64,000 bases of DNA, from assembly GCF_018991925.1 (NCBI RefSeq), contig NW_024756803.1:1-64000 (forward strand), written 5' to 3'. Position 1 is the stretch's first letter, and each line of letters begins with the position of its first letter. This DNA comes from Homarus americanus (lineage: Eukaryota; Arthropoda; Malacostraca; Decapoda; Nephropidae). The position numbers and the translations under genes were made by a program. The notes under the pieces are model-generated. The model ran no database searches, had not been told where the DNA came from, and saw only the letters and a program-made list of their open reading frames with translations. Of the stretch, positions 52,010-62,845 are shown in pieces.

Positions 52010-52370
52010 AGAGGTTGTTGCACCTGGGAGTGTCAGAGGTGTACCTGGGAGTATCGGAGGTGTACCTGCCAGTGTCAGAGGTGTACCTGGCAGTGTTAGA
52101 GGTGTACCTGGGAGGTCAGGTTTACCTGGGAGTGTCGGAGGTGTACATGGAAGTGTTGGAGGTGTACCTGGGAGTGTCTGAGGTGTACCTGGGAGTGTCT
52201 GGGGTGTCCCTGGGAGAGTGTCAGAGGTGTTCCTGGGTGTCGAGGTGAACCTGGGAGCTGGGGTGGTGTACCTGGGAGCGACAGCGGTGTTCTCGGAGGT
52301 CAGAGGTGTACCTGAGTGTCACACGAATACCTGGGAGAATTAGAGGAGCACTTTGTGTGTGTCAGAGGTG
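52010..52370 (+). repeat. G block, copy 2
   Basis: The element order is the same as at 47,796-48,160, with CACACGAATACCTGGG at about 52,320. The offset between the two landmarks is about 4,209 bp. Small differences include an extra GA in the D region and GAATTAGAGG in place of GCATCAGAGG. Confidence 0.82.
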
Positions 52371-53460
52371 TACCTGGGAGTGTCAGAGGTGAACCTGGGA
52401 GTGCTTGGGGGTGTACCTGGGAGTGTCATTGTTGTACCTGGGAGGCCAGAGGTGTACCTGGGAGTATCGGAGGTGTACCTGCCAGTGTCAGAGGTGTACC
52501 TGGCAGTGTCAGAGGTGTACCTGCCAGTGTCTGAGGTGTACCTGGCAGTGTTAGAGGTTTACCTGGGAGTGTCTGAGGTGTACCTGGGATTGTCAGAGGT
52601 GTTCCTGGGAGTGTCAGAGGTGTACCTGCCAGTGTCAGAGGTGTACCTGGCAGTGTTAGAGGTGTACCTGGGAGTGTCTGAGGTGTACCTGGGATTGTCA
52701 GAGGTGTACCTGGAGGTCAGAGGTGTACCTGTGAGTGTCAGAGGAGTACTTGGGAGTGTCGGAGGTGTACCTGGGAGTGTCAGGGGTACCTAGGGAGTGT
52801 CAGAGGTACCTGGGAGTGTCTGAGGTGTTCCTGGAGTGTCAGTGGTGTACCTAGGGAGTGTCAGGGTGTACCTGGGAGGTCAGAGGTGTACCTGGAAAGT
52901 CGAGGTGTACCTGGGAGTGTCAGGTGTACCTGGGAGTGTCAGAGGTGTACCTGGGAGTGTCTGGAGGGACCTGAGTGTCTGAGGTGTACCTGGGAGTGTC
53001 AGGGGTTTACCTGGGAGTGTCGGAGGTGTACCTGGGAGTGCCGGAGGCACCATGTCTGAGGTGTACCTGGGAGTGTGGAGGTATACCTGAGAGGTGAGGG
53101 GTGTACCTGGGAGTATCAGGGTGTACCTGGGAGTGTCAGAGTTGTACCTGGGAGTGTCTGGAGGTGTACCTGGGAGTGTTCAGAGGTGTACCTGGGAGTG
53201 TCTGAGGTGAACCTGGGAGTGTCAGAGGTGTACCTGGGAGTGACAGATGTGTTCCTCGTAGTGTCAGAGGTGTACCTGGGAGTGTCAGACGAGCACCTGG
53301 GAGCATCAGAGGAGTACCTTTGTGTGTCAGAGGTGAACCTGGGAGTGTCAGGGGTGTACCTGGAAGTGTCATTGTTGTACCTGGGAGTGTCAGAGGTGTA
53401 CATGGGAGTATCGGTGGTGTACCTGCCAGTGTCAGAGGTGTACCTGGGAGTGTCACAAGG
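52370..53460 (+). repeat. C cassette with GCCAGTG runs, then ordinary units
   Basis: The CCTGCCAGTG/CCTGGCAGTG run spans about 52,475-52,690 and includes two near-copies of the series ending GGATTGTCAGAGGTG. Ordinary units follow, with a C cassette near 53,317. The open frame 52,353-52,793 (146 codons) is repeat translation. Confidence 0.75.
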
Positions 53461-53539
53461 AGGTGTATATATGGGTGTTAGGGTGTACCTGGCAGTGTCA
53501 GTGTACCTGCTGGAAGTGTCAGCGGTGGCCTGGGAGTGT

Positions 53540-53640
53540 CAGGGAGTATACCCGGGAGTATCAAGGTTGTACCTTGGAGTGTCTGAGAGTACGCAAGGAG
53601 TGCTAAGTGTTGTACCTGGGAGTATCAGAAAGTACCGCCA
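53540..53640 (+). repeat. Truncated HOR-A (A'), copy 1
   Basis: The lead-in AGTATCAAGGTTGTACC and TTGGAGTGTCTGAGAGTAC runs directly into CTAAGTGTTGTACC, skipping the T-run and about 62 bp (about 3 units) present in full copies. The same junction is seen at 56,270-56,350. Confidence 0.78.
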
Positions 53641-54194
53641 GAGGTGTACCTGGGAGTGTCAGTGGTGTACCTGGAGTGCCAGAGAGTGTACCTGGGAATG
53701 TCACGAGGTGTACCTGGGAGTGTATGAGGTGTGCCTGGGAGTGTCAGGTGTGTGCAGAAAGTGTCAGAGGAGTACCTGCGAGTGTCAGAGAGGTGTAGCT
53801 TGGGAGTATCCAGAGATGTACCTGGAAGTTGTCAGAGGTGTACACCAGGAGTGTCAGAGGTGTACACAGGAGTGTCAGAAGAAGTGTACCTGGGAGTGTC
53901 AGAGAGGTGTACCTGGGAGTGTCTGGTGGCCTGGGAGTGTGCAGAGGTGTACCTGGAAGTGTCAGAGGAGTACCTGGGAGTGTCAGAGGTGTGTGTCTGG
54001 GAGTGTCAAGGTGCACCCTGTGGCAGTGTCACAGTGTGTACCTGGGAGTAATGCAAGGTGTACCTGGCAGTGTGTCAGTGGTGTGTACCTGGGAGTGTCA
54101 GCGGTGGCCTGGGAGTGTCAGAGGTGTACCTGGGAGTGTCAGGGAGTGTACCTGGGAGTGTCGGGGTGTACCTGGGAGTGTCAGGAAGTGTACC

Positions 54195-54600
54195 TGGGGA
54201 GTGTCAGACGAATACCTGGGAGCTTCAGAGGGAGTATCTTTGTGTGTCATGGGGTAGCACCAGGGTGTCAGAGGTGTACCTTGGGAGAGCCAGATGGTGT
54301 ACCTGGGGTGTGGTGGTGTACCTGGAAATGTCAGAGTGTACCTGGGAGTGTCTGAGGGCCTTTGGAGTTTCAGAGGTGTACAAGTGTCAGAGGTGTACCT
54401 GGCAGTGTCAAACATGTACCTGGCAGTGTCAGAGGTGTACACCTGGGACTGTCTGAGGTGTAGCTGGGACTGTCATTGGTGTCCGTGGGAGTGTCAGTGG
54501 TGTACCTGGGGTGACAGACGTGTTCCTCGGAGTGTCAGGGTGTGCGATGGGAGTGTCGGGCAGTACCTGGGAGCATCAGAGAATTGCCTTTGTGTGTGTC
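54195..54600 (+). repeat. C-E-C cassette, copy 2
   Basis: C near 54,237, AGAGCCAGATGGTGTACC, GGAAATGTCAGAG, GTCAAACATGTACCTGG, CATTGGTGTCCGTGGGAG near 54,475, GACAGACGTGTTCCTCGG, GTGCGATGGGAG near 54,541, and C near 54,586. It lacks the GGTAGTGTATGAGG and GGGTACCAGGGAG units present in copy 1, and carries several CTGGGGTG units. Confidence 0.82.
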
Positions 54601-56270
54601 CAGAGGTGTACCTGGGGTGTCAGAGTGAAACTGGGAGTGTCAGGGGGTGTACCTGGGGTGTCATTGTTGTGCCTGGGAGTGTCAGAGGGTGTACCTAGGA
54701 GTATGGGAGGTGTACCTGCCAGTGTCAGAGGTGTACCTGGCAGTGTCAGAGAATGTACCTGCCAGTGTCACAGTGTACCTGGCAGTGTTAGAGGTGTACC
54801 TGGGAGTGTCTGAGGTGTACCTGGGATTGTCAGAGGTGTTCCTGGGAGTGTCAGGGTGTACCTGCCAGTGTCGGCAGTTGTACCTGGCAGTGTTAGAGGT
54901 GTACCTGGGAGTGTCTGGGGTGTGCCTGGGGTTGTCAGGAGGTGTACCTGGGAGTGTCAGAAGGTGTACCTGGGAGTGTCTGAGGTGTACCACAGAGGTG
55001 TCAAGGAGGAGTACCTGGGAGTGTGAACGTGTACCTGGGAGATGTCGGAGGTGTACCTGGGAGTTTCCGAGGAGGTGTACATGGGGTATGAGAGGTGTGC
55101 CTAGGAGTGTCAAGTGTACCTGGGAGTGTCTGAGGAATTGTACCTGTGAGTGTCAGAGAGTACACCAAGTGTCAGACGTGTACCTGGAGTATCAGAGAGG
55201 TGTACCTGGGAGTTTCGGAGGAATTGTACATGGGAATTGTCATAGGTGTACCTAGAGGTGTCAGAGGTGTACCTGGGAGTGTCTGAGGTGTACCTGGGAA
55301 TGTTCAGAGTGCACCTGGGAGTGTCTGAGTGTACCTGGGAATTGTCAGTGGTGTACCTGGGAATGACAGAGGTGTTCTCAGGTGTCAGAGGTGTACCTGG
55401 GAGGTGTCGGGCAGTACCTGGGAGCTCAGTGTGGAGTACCTTTGTGTCAGGAGGTGTACCTGGGAGTGTCAGAGGTGAACCTGGGAGGTCAGGGGTGTAC
55501 CTGGGAGGGTTAGGGGTGTACCTAGGAGGTCAGAGGTGTACCTGGGAGTGTCTGAGGTTTCCTGGGAGTGTCAGTGGTGTACCTAGGAGTGTCAGGGTAC
55601 CTGGGAGGCCAGAGGTGTACCTGGAATGTCAGGAGGTACCTGGGAGGTCAGGGGTGTACCTGGGAGCTCAGAGGTGTACCTGGGAGTGTCTGGAGGTACC
55701 TGGGAGTGTCTGAGGGTACCTGGGAGTGTCAGGGGTTTACCTGGGAGTGTCGGAGGTGTACCTGGGAGTGTTGGAGGTGTACCTGGGAGTGTCTGAGGTG
55801 TACCTGGGAGTGTCGGAGATACCTGAGAGGGTGAGGGTACCTGGGAGTATCAGGGGTGTACCTGGGAGTGTCAGAGTTGTACCTGGGAGTGTCTGAGGTG
55901 TACCTGGGAGTAGTCAGGGAGGTACCTGGGAGGTCTGAGGAACCTGGGAGGCTGGGAGGTGTTACCTGGGAGTGATTGTGATGTGTTCTCGTAGTGTCAG
56001 AGGTGTACCTGGGAGTGTCAGGACACCTGGGAGCATCAGAGGAGTACCTTTGTGTGTCAGAGGTGAACCTGGGAGGCCAGGGGTGTACCTGGCGGCTCAT
56101 TGTTGTACCTGGGAGGCTGAGGTACATGGGAGTGATCGGTGGTGCACTGCCAGTGTCAGAGGTGTACCTGGGAGTGTCTGAGGTGCATATGGAGTGTTAG
56201 GAGGTGCACTGGGCAGTGTCAGCGGTGTACCTGGAAGTGTCAGCGGTGTAACTGGGAGGCTCAGGGTATA
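54600..56270 (+). repeat. C-cassette domain with GCCAGTG runs
   Basis: GCCAGTG runs occur at about 54,712-54,900; C cassettes lie near 55,438 and 56,046. Units such as GAATTGTACATGGG and GAATTGTCATAGG near 55,210-55,240 are local oddities. The rest is ordinary 21-bp repeat. No gene is visible. Confidence 0.75.
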
Positions 56271-56350
56271 CCTGGAGTATCAAAGGTTGTACCTTGGAGT
56301 CTGAGAGTACCTGGGAGTGTAAGTGTTGTACCTGGGAGTATCAGAGAAGT
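56270..56350 (+). repeat. Truncated HOR-A (A'), copy 2
   Basis: AGTATCAAAGGTTGTACC and TTGGAGTCTGAGAGTACC run into GTGTAAGTGTTGTACC, skipping about 66 bp relative to full copies such as 48.8 kb. The junction matches 53,540-53,640, so the two probably derive from one deleted ancestor. Confidence 0.78.
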
Positions 56351-56889
56351 ACCAGGGAGTGCCAGGAGGTGCACCTGGGAGGTCAGTGGTGTACCTGGGA
56401 GTGCCAGAGGTGTACCTGGGAAATGTCTGGAGGTGTACCTGGGAGTGTATGAGGTGTACCTGGGAGGCCAGGTGTACTCAGAAAGTGTCAGAGGAGTACC
56501 TGCGAGGTCAGGGAGGGTGTAACTAGGAGTATCAGAGATGTACCTGGAAGTGTCAGAGGTACCTGGGAGGTCAGGAGGTGTACCTGGGAGTGTCAGGAGG
56601 TGTACCTGGAGTGTCAGAGGGTGGTACTCCTGGGAGTGTTCAGGTACCTGAGGTCTGAGGTAACCTGGAAGTGTCAGGAGGAGTACCCGGGAGGTCAGGA
56701 GGTGTGTTCAGAGTGTCAAGGTGCACCTGACAGCGTCTGAGGTACCTGGGAGTGTCTGAGGTGTACCTGGCAGTGTCAGCGTGCACTGGGAGTGTCAGCG
56801 GGTGTACCTGGGAGGTCAGAGGTGCACCTGGGAGGCCAGAGGTGTACCTGGGGAGGCCAGGGGTGTACCCTGGGAGGCCCGTGAAGTGT

Positions 56890-57305
56890 ACCTTGGGAGT
56901 GCTCAGACGAACACCTGGGAGCCTTGTGAGGAGTATCTCTTTGTGTGTCATAGGTGTGCCCTGGAGGTCAGGAGGTACTTTGCAGGTTTTCAGATGGTGT
57001 ACCTGGGAGTGGAGGGTGCACCTGAAACGTGGCCAGAGGTAAAATCTGGGGAGTGTCTGGAGGTGCACCCAGCTCCAGAGGTGGCACCTGGGAGGTCAGA
57101 GGTGCACCCTGGCAGTACCAAACGTGTAAATTGGCAGTGTCAGAGTAAAAACCGGGACTGTCTGGAGGTGAAGCTAAATTGCCACAGGCCCGTGGGAGGT
57201 CAGTGGTGTACCTGGGAGTGACAGACGTGTTCCTCGGAGCCTGGGAGGTGTACGATGGGAGTGCTCAGACGAGGCCTGGGAGCATCAGAGGAGGTCTTGT
57301 GTGTC
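56890..57305 (+). repeat. C-E-C cassette, copy 3 (diverged)
   Basis: C near 56,936, CAGATGGTGTACCTGGG near 56,993, CCAAACGTGTAAATTGG near 57,118, a damaged stretch to about 57,190 (AGCTAAATTGCCACAGGCC), GACAGACGTGTTCCTCGG, GTACGATGGGAG near 57,251, and C near 57,295. The order is kept but the E interior is the most altered of the four copies. Confidence 0.75.
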
Positions 57306-58195
57306 AGAGGTGCACCTGGGAGTGTCAGAAGTGTCTGGCGTCAGGGGTGTACCTGGGAGTGTCATTGTTGTACCTGGGAGTGTCAGAGGTGTACCTAGAG
57401 TATCGGAGGTAATCTGCCAGTGTCAGAGGTGTGTACCTGGCAGTGTCAGAGGTGCTGCCAGTGTCTGAGGTGTACCTGGCAGTGTTAGAGGTGTACCTGG
57501 AGTGTCTGAGGTGTACCTGGATTGTCAGAGGTGTTCCTGGGGAGGGGTCAGAGGTGCACCTGGGAGTGTCAGAGGTGGTACCTGCCAGTGTCAGCGGTGT
57601 ACCGGGCAGTGTCTGAGGTGTACCTGGAGTGTCTGAGGTGTACCTGGGACGCCCGTGAGGTGTACCTGGGAGTGTCTGAGGTGCAACCTGGGAGTGGCTC
57701 AAGAGTGAGTACCCTTTTGGAGTGTCAGACGTGTGGCCTGGGAGCATCGGAGGTGCACTGAGTTTCCTGGAGGTGTACATGGAGTGCCTGTGAGGTGTAC
57801 CTAGGAGGTCAGAAGGCACTGGGAGTGTCTGAGGTGTACCTGTGGGAGGCCAGAGGAGTACCCTGGGAGTGTCAGACGTAACTGGGAGCATCGGAGTGCA
57901 CCTGGAGTTCTCGGAGGTGTACATGGGGTGCCTGGCAGGTGCACCTAGGAGTGTCAGAGGTGTACCTGGAGTGTCTGAGGTGTACCTTGGAATGTTCAGA
58001 GGTGCACCTGGGAGTGTCTGAGGTGTACCCTGGGAGGTCAGTGGTGCACCTGGGAATGACAGGAGGTGTTCCTCGGAGTGTCAGAGGTGTACCTGGGAGT
58101 GCCCAGATGAGTACCTGGGAGCACCAGTGGACACCCAGGTGTCAGAGGTGTACCGGGAGTGTCAGAGGTGAACCTGGGGAGTGCTCAGGTGCACC
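57305..58195 (+). repeat. Ordinary repeat with GCCAGTG run
   Basis: CATTGTTGTACCTGGG lies near 57,361, with alternating TGCCAGTG and TGGCAGTG units at about 57,414-57,615. Ordinary units with CACCTG variants follow. No gene is visible. Confidence 0.75.
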
Positions 58196-58565
58196 TGGGA
58201 GTGTCATTGTTGCAATTCCTGGAGGTCAGAGGTTACCTGGGAGTATCGGAGTGCACCTGCCAGCGTCAGAGGTGTACCTGCAGTGCTAGAGGTGCACCTG
58301 GGAGTGTCAGGCCTACCTGGGAGTGCCGGAGGTGTACATGGAAGTGCTGGAGGTGTACCTGGGAGTGCCTGAGGTGTACCTGGGAGTGTCTGGGGTGTCC
58401 CTTGGGAGTCAGGAGGTGTTCCTGGGTGTCAGAGGTGAACCTGGGAGCGCTCGGGGTGGTGTAATCTTGGGGATGACAGCGGTAACCCTCGGAGTGTCAG
58501 GAGGTGTACCTGGAGGTCACACTGAATACCTGGGGAGCACAGGAGGAATACCTTGTGTGGTCAGA
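58195..58565 (+). repeat. G block, copy 3 (diverged)
   Basis: GTCATTGTTG, CACCTGCCAGCGTCAGAGG, GGTGTACATGGAAGTGCTGG, a D signature near 58,395, TTCCTGGGTGTCAGAGG, GACAGCGG, CACACTGAATACCTGGG near 58,518, and a C signature near 58,551. It is the same order as copies 1 and 2 with more indels. Confidence 0.75.
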
Positions 58566-59990
58566 GGTGTACCTGGGAGGTCAGGAGGAACCTGGGAGTG
58601 CCAGGGGTGTACCTGGGAGTGCTCACAGCTGTACCTGGGAGTGTCAGGAGGTTAACCTGGGAGGGAGTGCACCCGCTGTGCGTGCACCTGGCAGTGGCCT
58701 GCTGAGGTGCACCTGCCAGTGTCTGGAGGCACCCGCAGTGTTAGAGGCTCACCTGGGAGTGTCTGAGGTGTACCTGGGATTGGTCAGAGGTGTTCCTGGG
58801 AGTGTCAGGAGGTGCACCCTGCCAGTCGAGGTGTACCTGGCAGTGTTGGGGAGGTGCACCCGGAGTGTCTGAGGTGTGCACCTGGGATTGTCAGAGGCAC
58901 CTGGGAGGTCAGAGGTGCACCCGGGGAGTGTCTGGGAAAGTGGCACCTGTGGAGGTCAGGAGTGAGGCAATTTGGGAGTCAGAGGTGTGCACCTGGGAGT
59001 GTCAGGTGTACCTTAGAGTGTCAGAGGTGTACCTTGGGAGTGTCTGAGGCACCTGGGGAGGCCAGTGGTGTACCTGGGAGTGTCAGCGGTGTACCTGGGG
59101 AGTGTCAGAGGTGTACCTGGAGGCCAGGAGGTGTACCTGGGAGTGGCTGTGTGCACCTGGGAGGCCGAGGTGTACCCGGGGAGTGTCTGGAGTGTGTACC
59201 TGGGAGGTCTGAGGTGTACCTGGGAGGTCAGAGGAGGCTCTGGGTGTCAGAGGTGAACCTGGGAGTGTCAGGGCTTCCATCTGGGAGTGTCGAGGTGGCA
59301 CCTGGGAGTGTTGGAGGCACTGGAGTGTCTGAGTGCACCTGGGAGTGTCGGAGGTATACCTTGAGAGTGTGAGGGTACCTGGGAGGACCAGGGGTGCACC
59401 TGGGAGGTCAGAGCTGCACCTGGAGTGTCTGAGGTAAAACCTGGGAGTGTTCAGAGGTGTACCTGGGAGGTTCAGGTAGAACTTGGGAGTGTCAGAGGTA
59501 CCTGGGAGGACAGAGGTGTTCCTCGTAGTGTCAGAGGTGTACCTGGGAGTGTCAGGACGAGCACCTGGGAGCACTTCTCAGAGGAGTACCTTGTGTGTCA
59601 GGGAGGTGAACCTGGGAGTGCCAGGGGGGTGCACCTGGAAGTGTCATTGTTGTCTGGGAGGCCAGAGGTGTACATGGGAGTATCGGAGGTACCTGCCAGT
59701 GTCAGAGGTGTACCTGGCAATGTTAGAGGTGTAAATCTGGGGTGTCTGAGGTAAAATTGGCAGTGTTAGAGGTGTACCTTGGAGTGTCTGAGGTGTACCT
59801 GGGATTGTCAGGAGGTGTACCTGGGAGTGTCAGAGGTACCTGGGAGTGTCCGAGGTGTACCCAGGAGGCCAGAGGAGGCCTGGGAGTGTCAGACGCACTG
59901 GGAGCATCGAGGTGTGCCTGGGAGTTTCGGAGGTGTACATGGGAGTGTCAGAGGTGTACCTAGGAGTGTCAGGAGGTGCACCTGGGAGTG
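58565..59990 (+). repeat. Mixed noisy repeat
   Basis: Ordinary units with many indels; a C cassette lies near 59,587 and a GCCAGTG unit near 59,690. About 58,660-58,740 is irregular (GAGTGCACCCGCTGTGCG). No gene is visible. Confidence 0.75.
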
Positions 59991-60420
59991 TCTGAGGCGT
60001 ACCTGGGCGTGCCCTGAGGTGCACCTGGCAGTGTCTGATATGTACCTGGCAGCCAGTGGTACCGTGGGAGTGTCAGCGGTGTACCTGGGGAGTGTCAGAG
60101 GTGTGTACCTTGAGTGTCTGAGGTGTACCTGGGAGTGTCTGAGGTGTATATGGAGGGGTTAGGAGGTGTACCTGGCAGTGCCAGCGGTGTACCTGAAGTG
60201 TCAGGGCGTGTACCTGGGAGCCCAGGGGTATACCTGGGGAGCATCAAAGGCTTGCACCTTGGAGTGTCAGAGGTGTTTTTGGGAGCATCTGAGGAGCACC
60301 TGGGAGGTCTGAGGTGTACCTGGGAGGCCAGAGGTGTACCTGGGAGTGTCAGAGGTGTACCCGGGAGGTCAGAGGTGTACCGGGGAGTGTCTGGTGTGTA
60401 CCTGGGAGTGTCTGGAGGTG
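59990..60420 (+). repeat. B' element and HOR-A copy
   Basis: B' at about 59,995-60,050 (GGCGTACC, GGGCGTGCCCTGAGG, CTGATATGTACC) leads through GGGGTATACC and AGCATCAAAGG to the anchor near 60,275 (GGTGTTTTTGGGAGCATC). Later units keep the ordinary phase for a short distance. Confidence 0.75.
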
Positions 60421-60664
60421 CACCTGAAGTGTCAGAGGAGCACCTGGGAGGCCAGAGGTGTGTCTGGAGGCAAGTCGAGGTGCACCTGATTGGGCGTCTG
60501 AGGTGTACCTGGGAGTGTCTGAGGTACCTGGCAGTGTCAGCGTGTACCTGGGAGTGTCAGCGCAAAAATCTGGGAGGCCAGAGGTGTACCTGGGAGGCCA
60601 GAGGTGTACCTGGGAGGTCAGGGGTGTACCTGGGAGTGTCAGAAGTGTACCTGAGAGTGTCAGG

Positions 60665-61090
60665 ACGAATACCTGGGAGCATCAGAGAGTATCTTGTGTG
60701 TTAGAGGTGTACCTGGGAGTAAGTCAGAGGTGAACTGGGAGTGTCTGGGTGTACCTGGTGCTGCTCAAGCAGGTGTGCCTGGGAGTGTCAGAGGTGTACC
60801 TTGGGAGAGCCAGATGGTGCACCTGGGAGGTGAGTGGTGTACCTGGAAATGTCAGAGGTGTACCTGGGAGTGTCTGAGGTGTTCCTGGTAGTGTATGAGG
60901 TGTACCTGGGAGGGTCAGGTGGGTACCAGGGAGGCGTCAGAGGAGCACCTGGGAGTTTCAGAGGTGTACCTGGTGAGTGCTCTCAGAGGTGTACCTCGGC
61001 AGTGTCAAACGTACCTGGCAGTGTACGAGGTGTACCTGGGACTGTCTGAGGTGTAACTGGACTGTCATTGGTGTCCGTGGAGTGTCAGTG
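60665..61090 (+). repeat. C-E cassette, copy 4 (right C missing)
   Basis: C near 60,690, AGAGCCAGATGGTGCACC, GGAAATGTCAGAGG, GGTAGTGTATGAGG, GGGTACCAGGGAGG, GTCAAACGTACCTGG, and CATTGGTGTCCGTGG near 61,065. It then jumps to CGGAGTATCGGAGG, so the GACAGACGTGTTCC and GTACGATGGGAG segment and the right-hand C are absent. Confidence 0.8.
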
Positions 61091-61925
61091 GTGTACCGGA
61101 GTATCGGAGGTGTGTACCAAGCCAGTGTCAGAGGTGTACCTGGCAGTGTCAGAGGTGTACCCATAAGTGTCAGAGGTGTACCCGCCAGCGTCTGAGGTGT
61201 ACCTTGCAGCAAGCTAGAGGGGGTGTACCTGGGGAGTGTCTGAGGTGCACCTGGATTGTCAGAGTGTCCCTGGGAGTGTCAGAGGTGAAAACTGGGAGTG
61301 TCAGGGTGCACCTGGGAGTGTCATTGCTGGCACCTGGGAGGCCAGAGGTGCACCTGGGAGCACTGGAGGCACCCGCCAGTGTCAGGAGGTGCACCTGGCA
61401 GCAGCCAGAGGTGTGACCTGCCAGTGTCTGAGGTGTGCACCTGGCAGTGTTAGAGGTGCACCTGGGGAGTGCCCGAGGCACCTGGGATTGCTCAGAGGTG
61501 TTCCTGGGAGTAAACAGAGAGGTGTACCTGCCAGTGTCAGCGGTGTGACCTGGCAGTGTTAGAGGTGCACCTGGGAGTGTCTGAGGTGTACCTGATTGTC
61601 AGAGGTGTACCTGGGAGGTCAGAGGTGTACCTGGGAGTGTCTGAGGTGTACCTGGGAGTGTCAGAGGAGCACCTGGGAGTGTCAGATCCTGCAATCTGGG
61701 AGCATCGAGGCACCGGGGAGCTCTGGAGGTGTACATGGAGTGTCAGAGGTGTACCTAGAGTGTCAGAGGTGTACCTGGGAGTGTCTGAGGTGTACCCAGG
61801 AGTGTCAGGAGGAGTACCTGAGTGTCAGACGTGTACCTGCTGGGAGTATCGGAGGTGTACCTGGAGTTTCGGGAGGCAATATGGGAGGTCAGGAGGTGTA
61901 CCCAGGGAGGTCAGCGGTGTACCTG
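61090..61925 (+). repeat. GCCAGTG run and ordinary units
   Basis: CCAGTGTCAGAGG, CCGCCAGCGTC and CCGCCAGTGTC units alternate with GGCAGTG units at about 61,107-61,560, with a damaged CATTGTTG-like unit near 61,320. Ordinary units follow. No gene is visible. Confidence 0.72.
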
Positions 61926-62350
61926 GGAGTGTCTGAGGCGCACCTGGGCGGGGTCTGAGGTGTACCCGGCAAAGTCTGGAACTGCACCTGGCAGTGTCAG
62001 TGGTGCACCTGGGAGCATCAGCGGTGTACCTGGGAGTGCCTCAGAGGTGCACCTGGTCTCTGTCAGAGGAGCACCTTGAGTGTCTGAGGTGCACCTGGGA
62101 GTGTCTGAGGTGTATGGAGTGTTAGGAGGTGACCTGGTGCAACAGCCAAAATGGAAGTGTCAGCTGTGTACCTGGGAGGTCAGGGGTATGTCTGGGGAGC
62201 ATCAAAGGCTGTACCCTGGAGTGTCGAGGTGTTTTTGGGAGTATCTGGAGGAGCACTGGGAGGTCTGAGGCAATCTGGGAGTGTCTGAGGAGTACCTGGG
62301 GAGTGTAAGTGCTGTACCTGGGAGTATCACAGAGCACCAGGGAGTGCCAG
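61925..62350 (+). repeat. B' element and HOR-A copy
   Basis: B' near 61,930 (GGCGCACCTGGGCGGGGTC) is followed by AACTGCACCTGGCAG, later AGCATCAAAGGCTGTACC, and the anchor near 62,230 (GTGTTTTTGGGAGTATC). GTGTAAGTGCTGTACC follows. A segment around 62,130-62,160 reads CAACAGCCAAAATGG, which departs from the repeat. Confidence 0.72.
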
Positions 62351-62735
62351 AGGTGTTCCTGGGAGGCTCAGTGGTGTAATCTGGGAGGCCAGAGGTGTGC
62401 ACCTGGGAATGCCTGAGGTGCACCTGGGAGCGCGGAGGTGTACCTGGGAGTGTCAGGTGTACCCAGAGTGTCAGAGGAGTACCTGGGTGAGTGGGGTCAG
62501 AGGTGTAACTGGGAGTACTTCAGAGATGTACCTGGAAGTGCCAGAGGTGGCACCTGGGAGGCTCAGAGGTGCACCTGGGAGGTCAGGGGTGTACCTGGGA
62601 GGGGTCAGAGGTGTACCTGAGTGTTTCAGGTGTACCTGTGAGTGTCAGGTGGTGTACCTGGGAATGACAGAGGTACCTCGGAGTGTCAGAGGTGTACCTG
62701 GGAGTGTCAGATGAGTACCTGGGAGTAAATGGAGG

Positions 62736-62845
62736 TGCGCGGGAAGCGGATGCCCTGAGTGTTCTGGAGCGTTCCAGCGTCCTGTGAGTGCCCAGTGTCT
62801 CAGTGCCTGGAGAAACCCTGCATGCTCAGGCAGCCCGTGATGTGA
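62736..62845. other. Non-repeat island
   Basis: About 105 bp here lacks the TACCTGGGAGTGTC core that otherwise recurs every unit. It contains GCGCGGGAAGCGGATGCCC near its left end and GAAACCCTGCATGCTCAGG near its right. It joins ordinary repeat on the left at GAGTAAATGGAGG. On the right it joins a G-block segment, GACAGTGGTGTTC, equivalent to GACAGCGGTGTTC at 48 kb. I see no open frame of note or recognisable element. It may be an insertion, a very old repeat remnant or a consensus error. Confidence 0.6.

Noticed and set aside
53075..54355. 426-codon top-strand open frame as a gene
   Set aside because: The product switches between heptad types as small indels shift phase, has no non-repeat domain, and the DNA is ordinary satellite. 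Open length follows from a 21-base period without stops.
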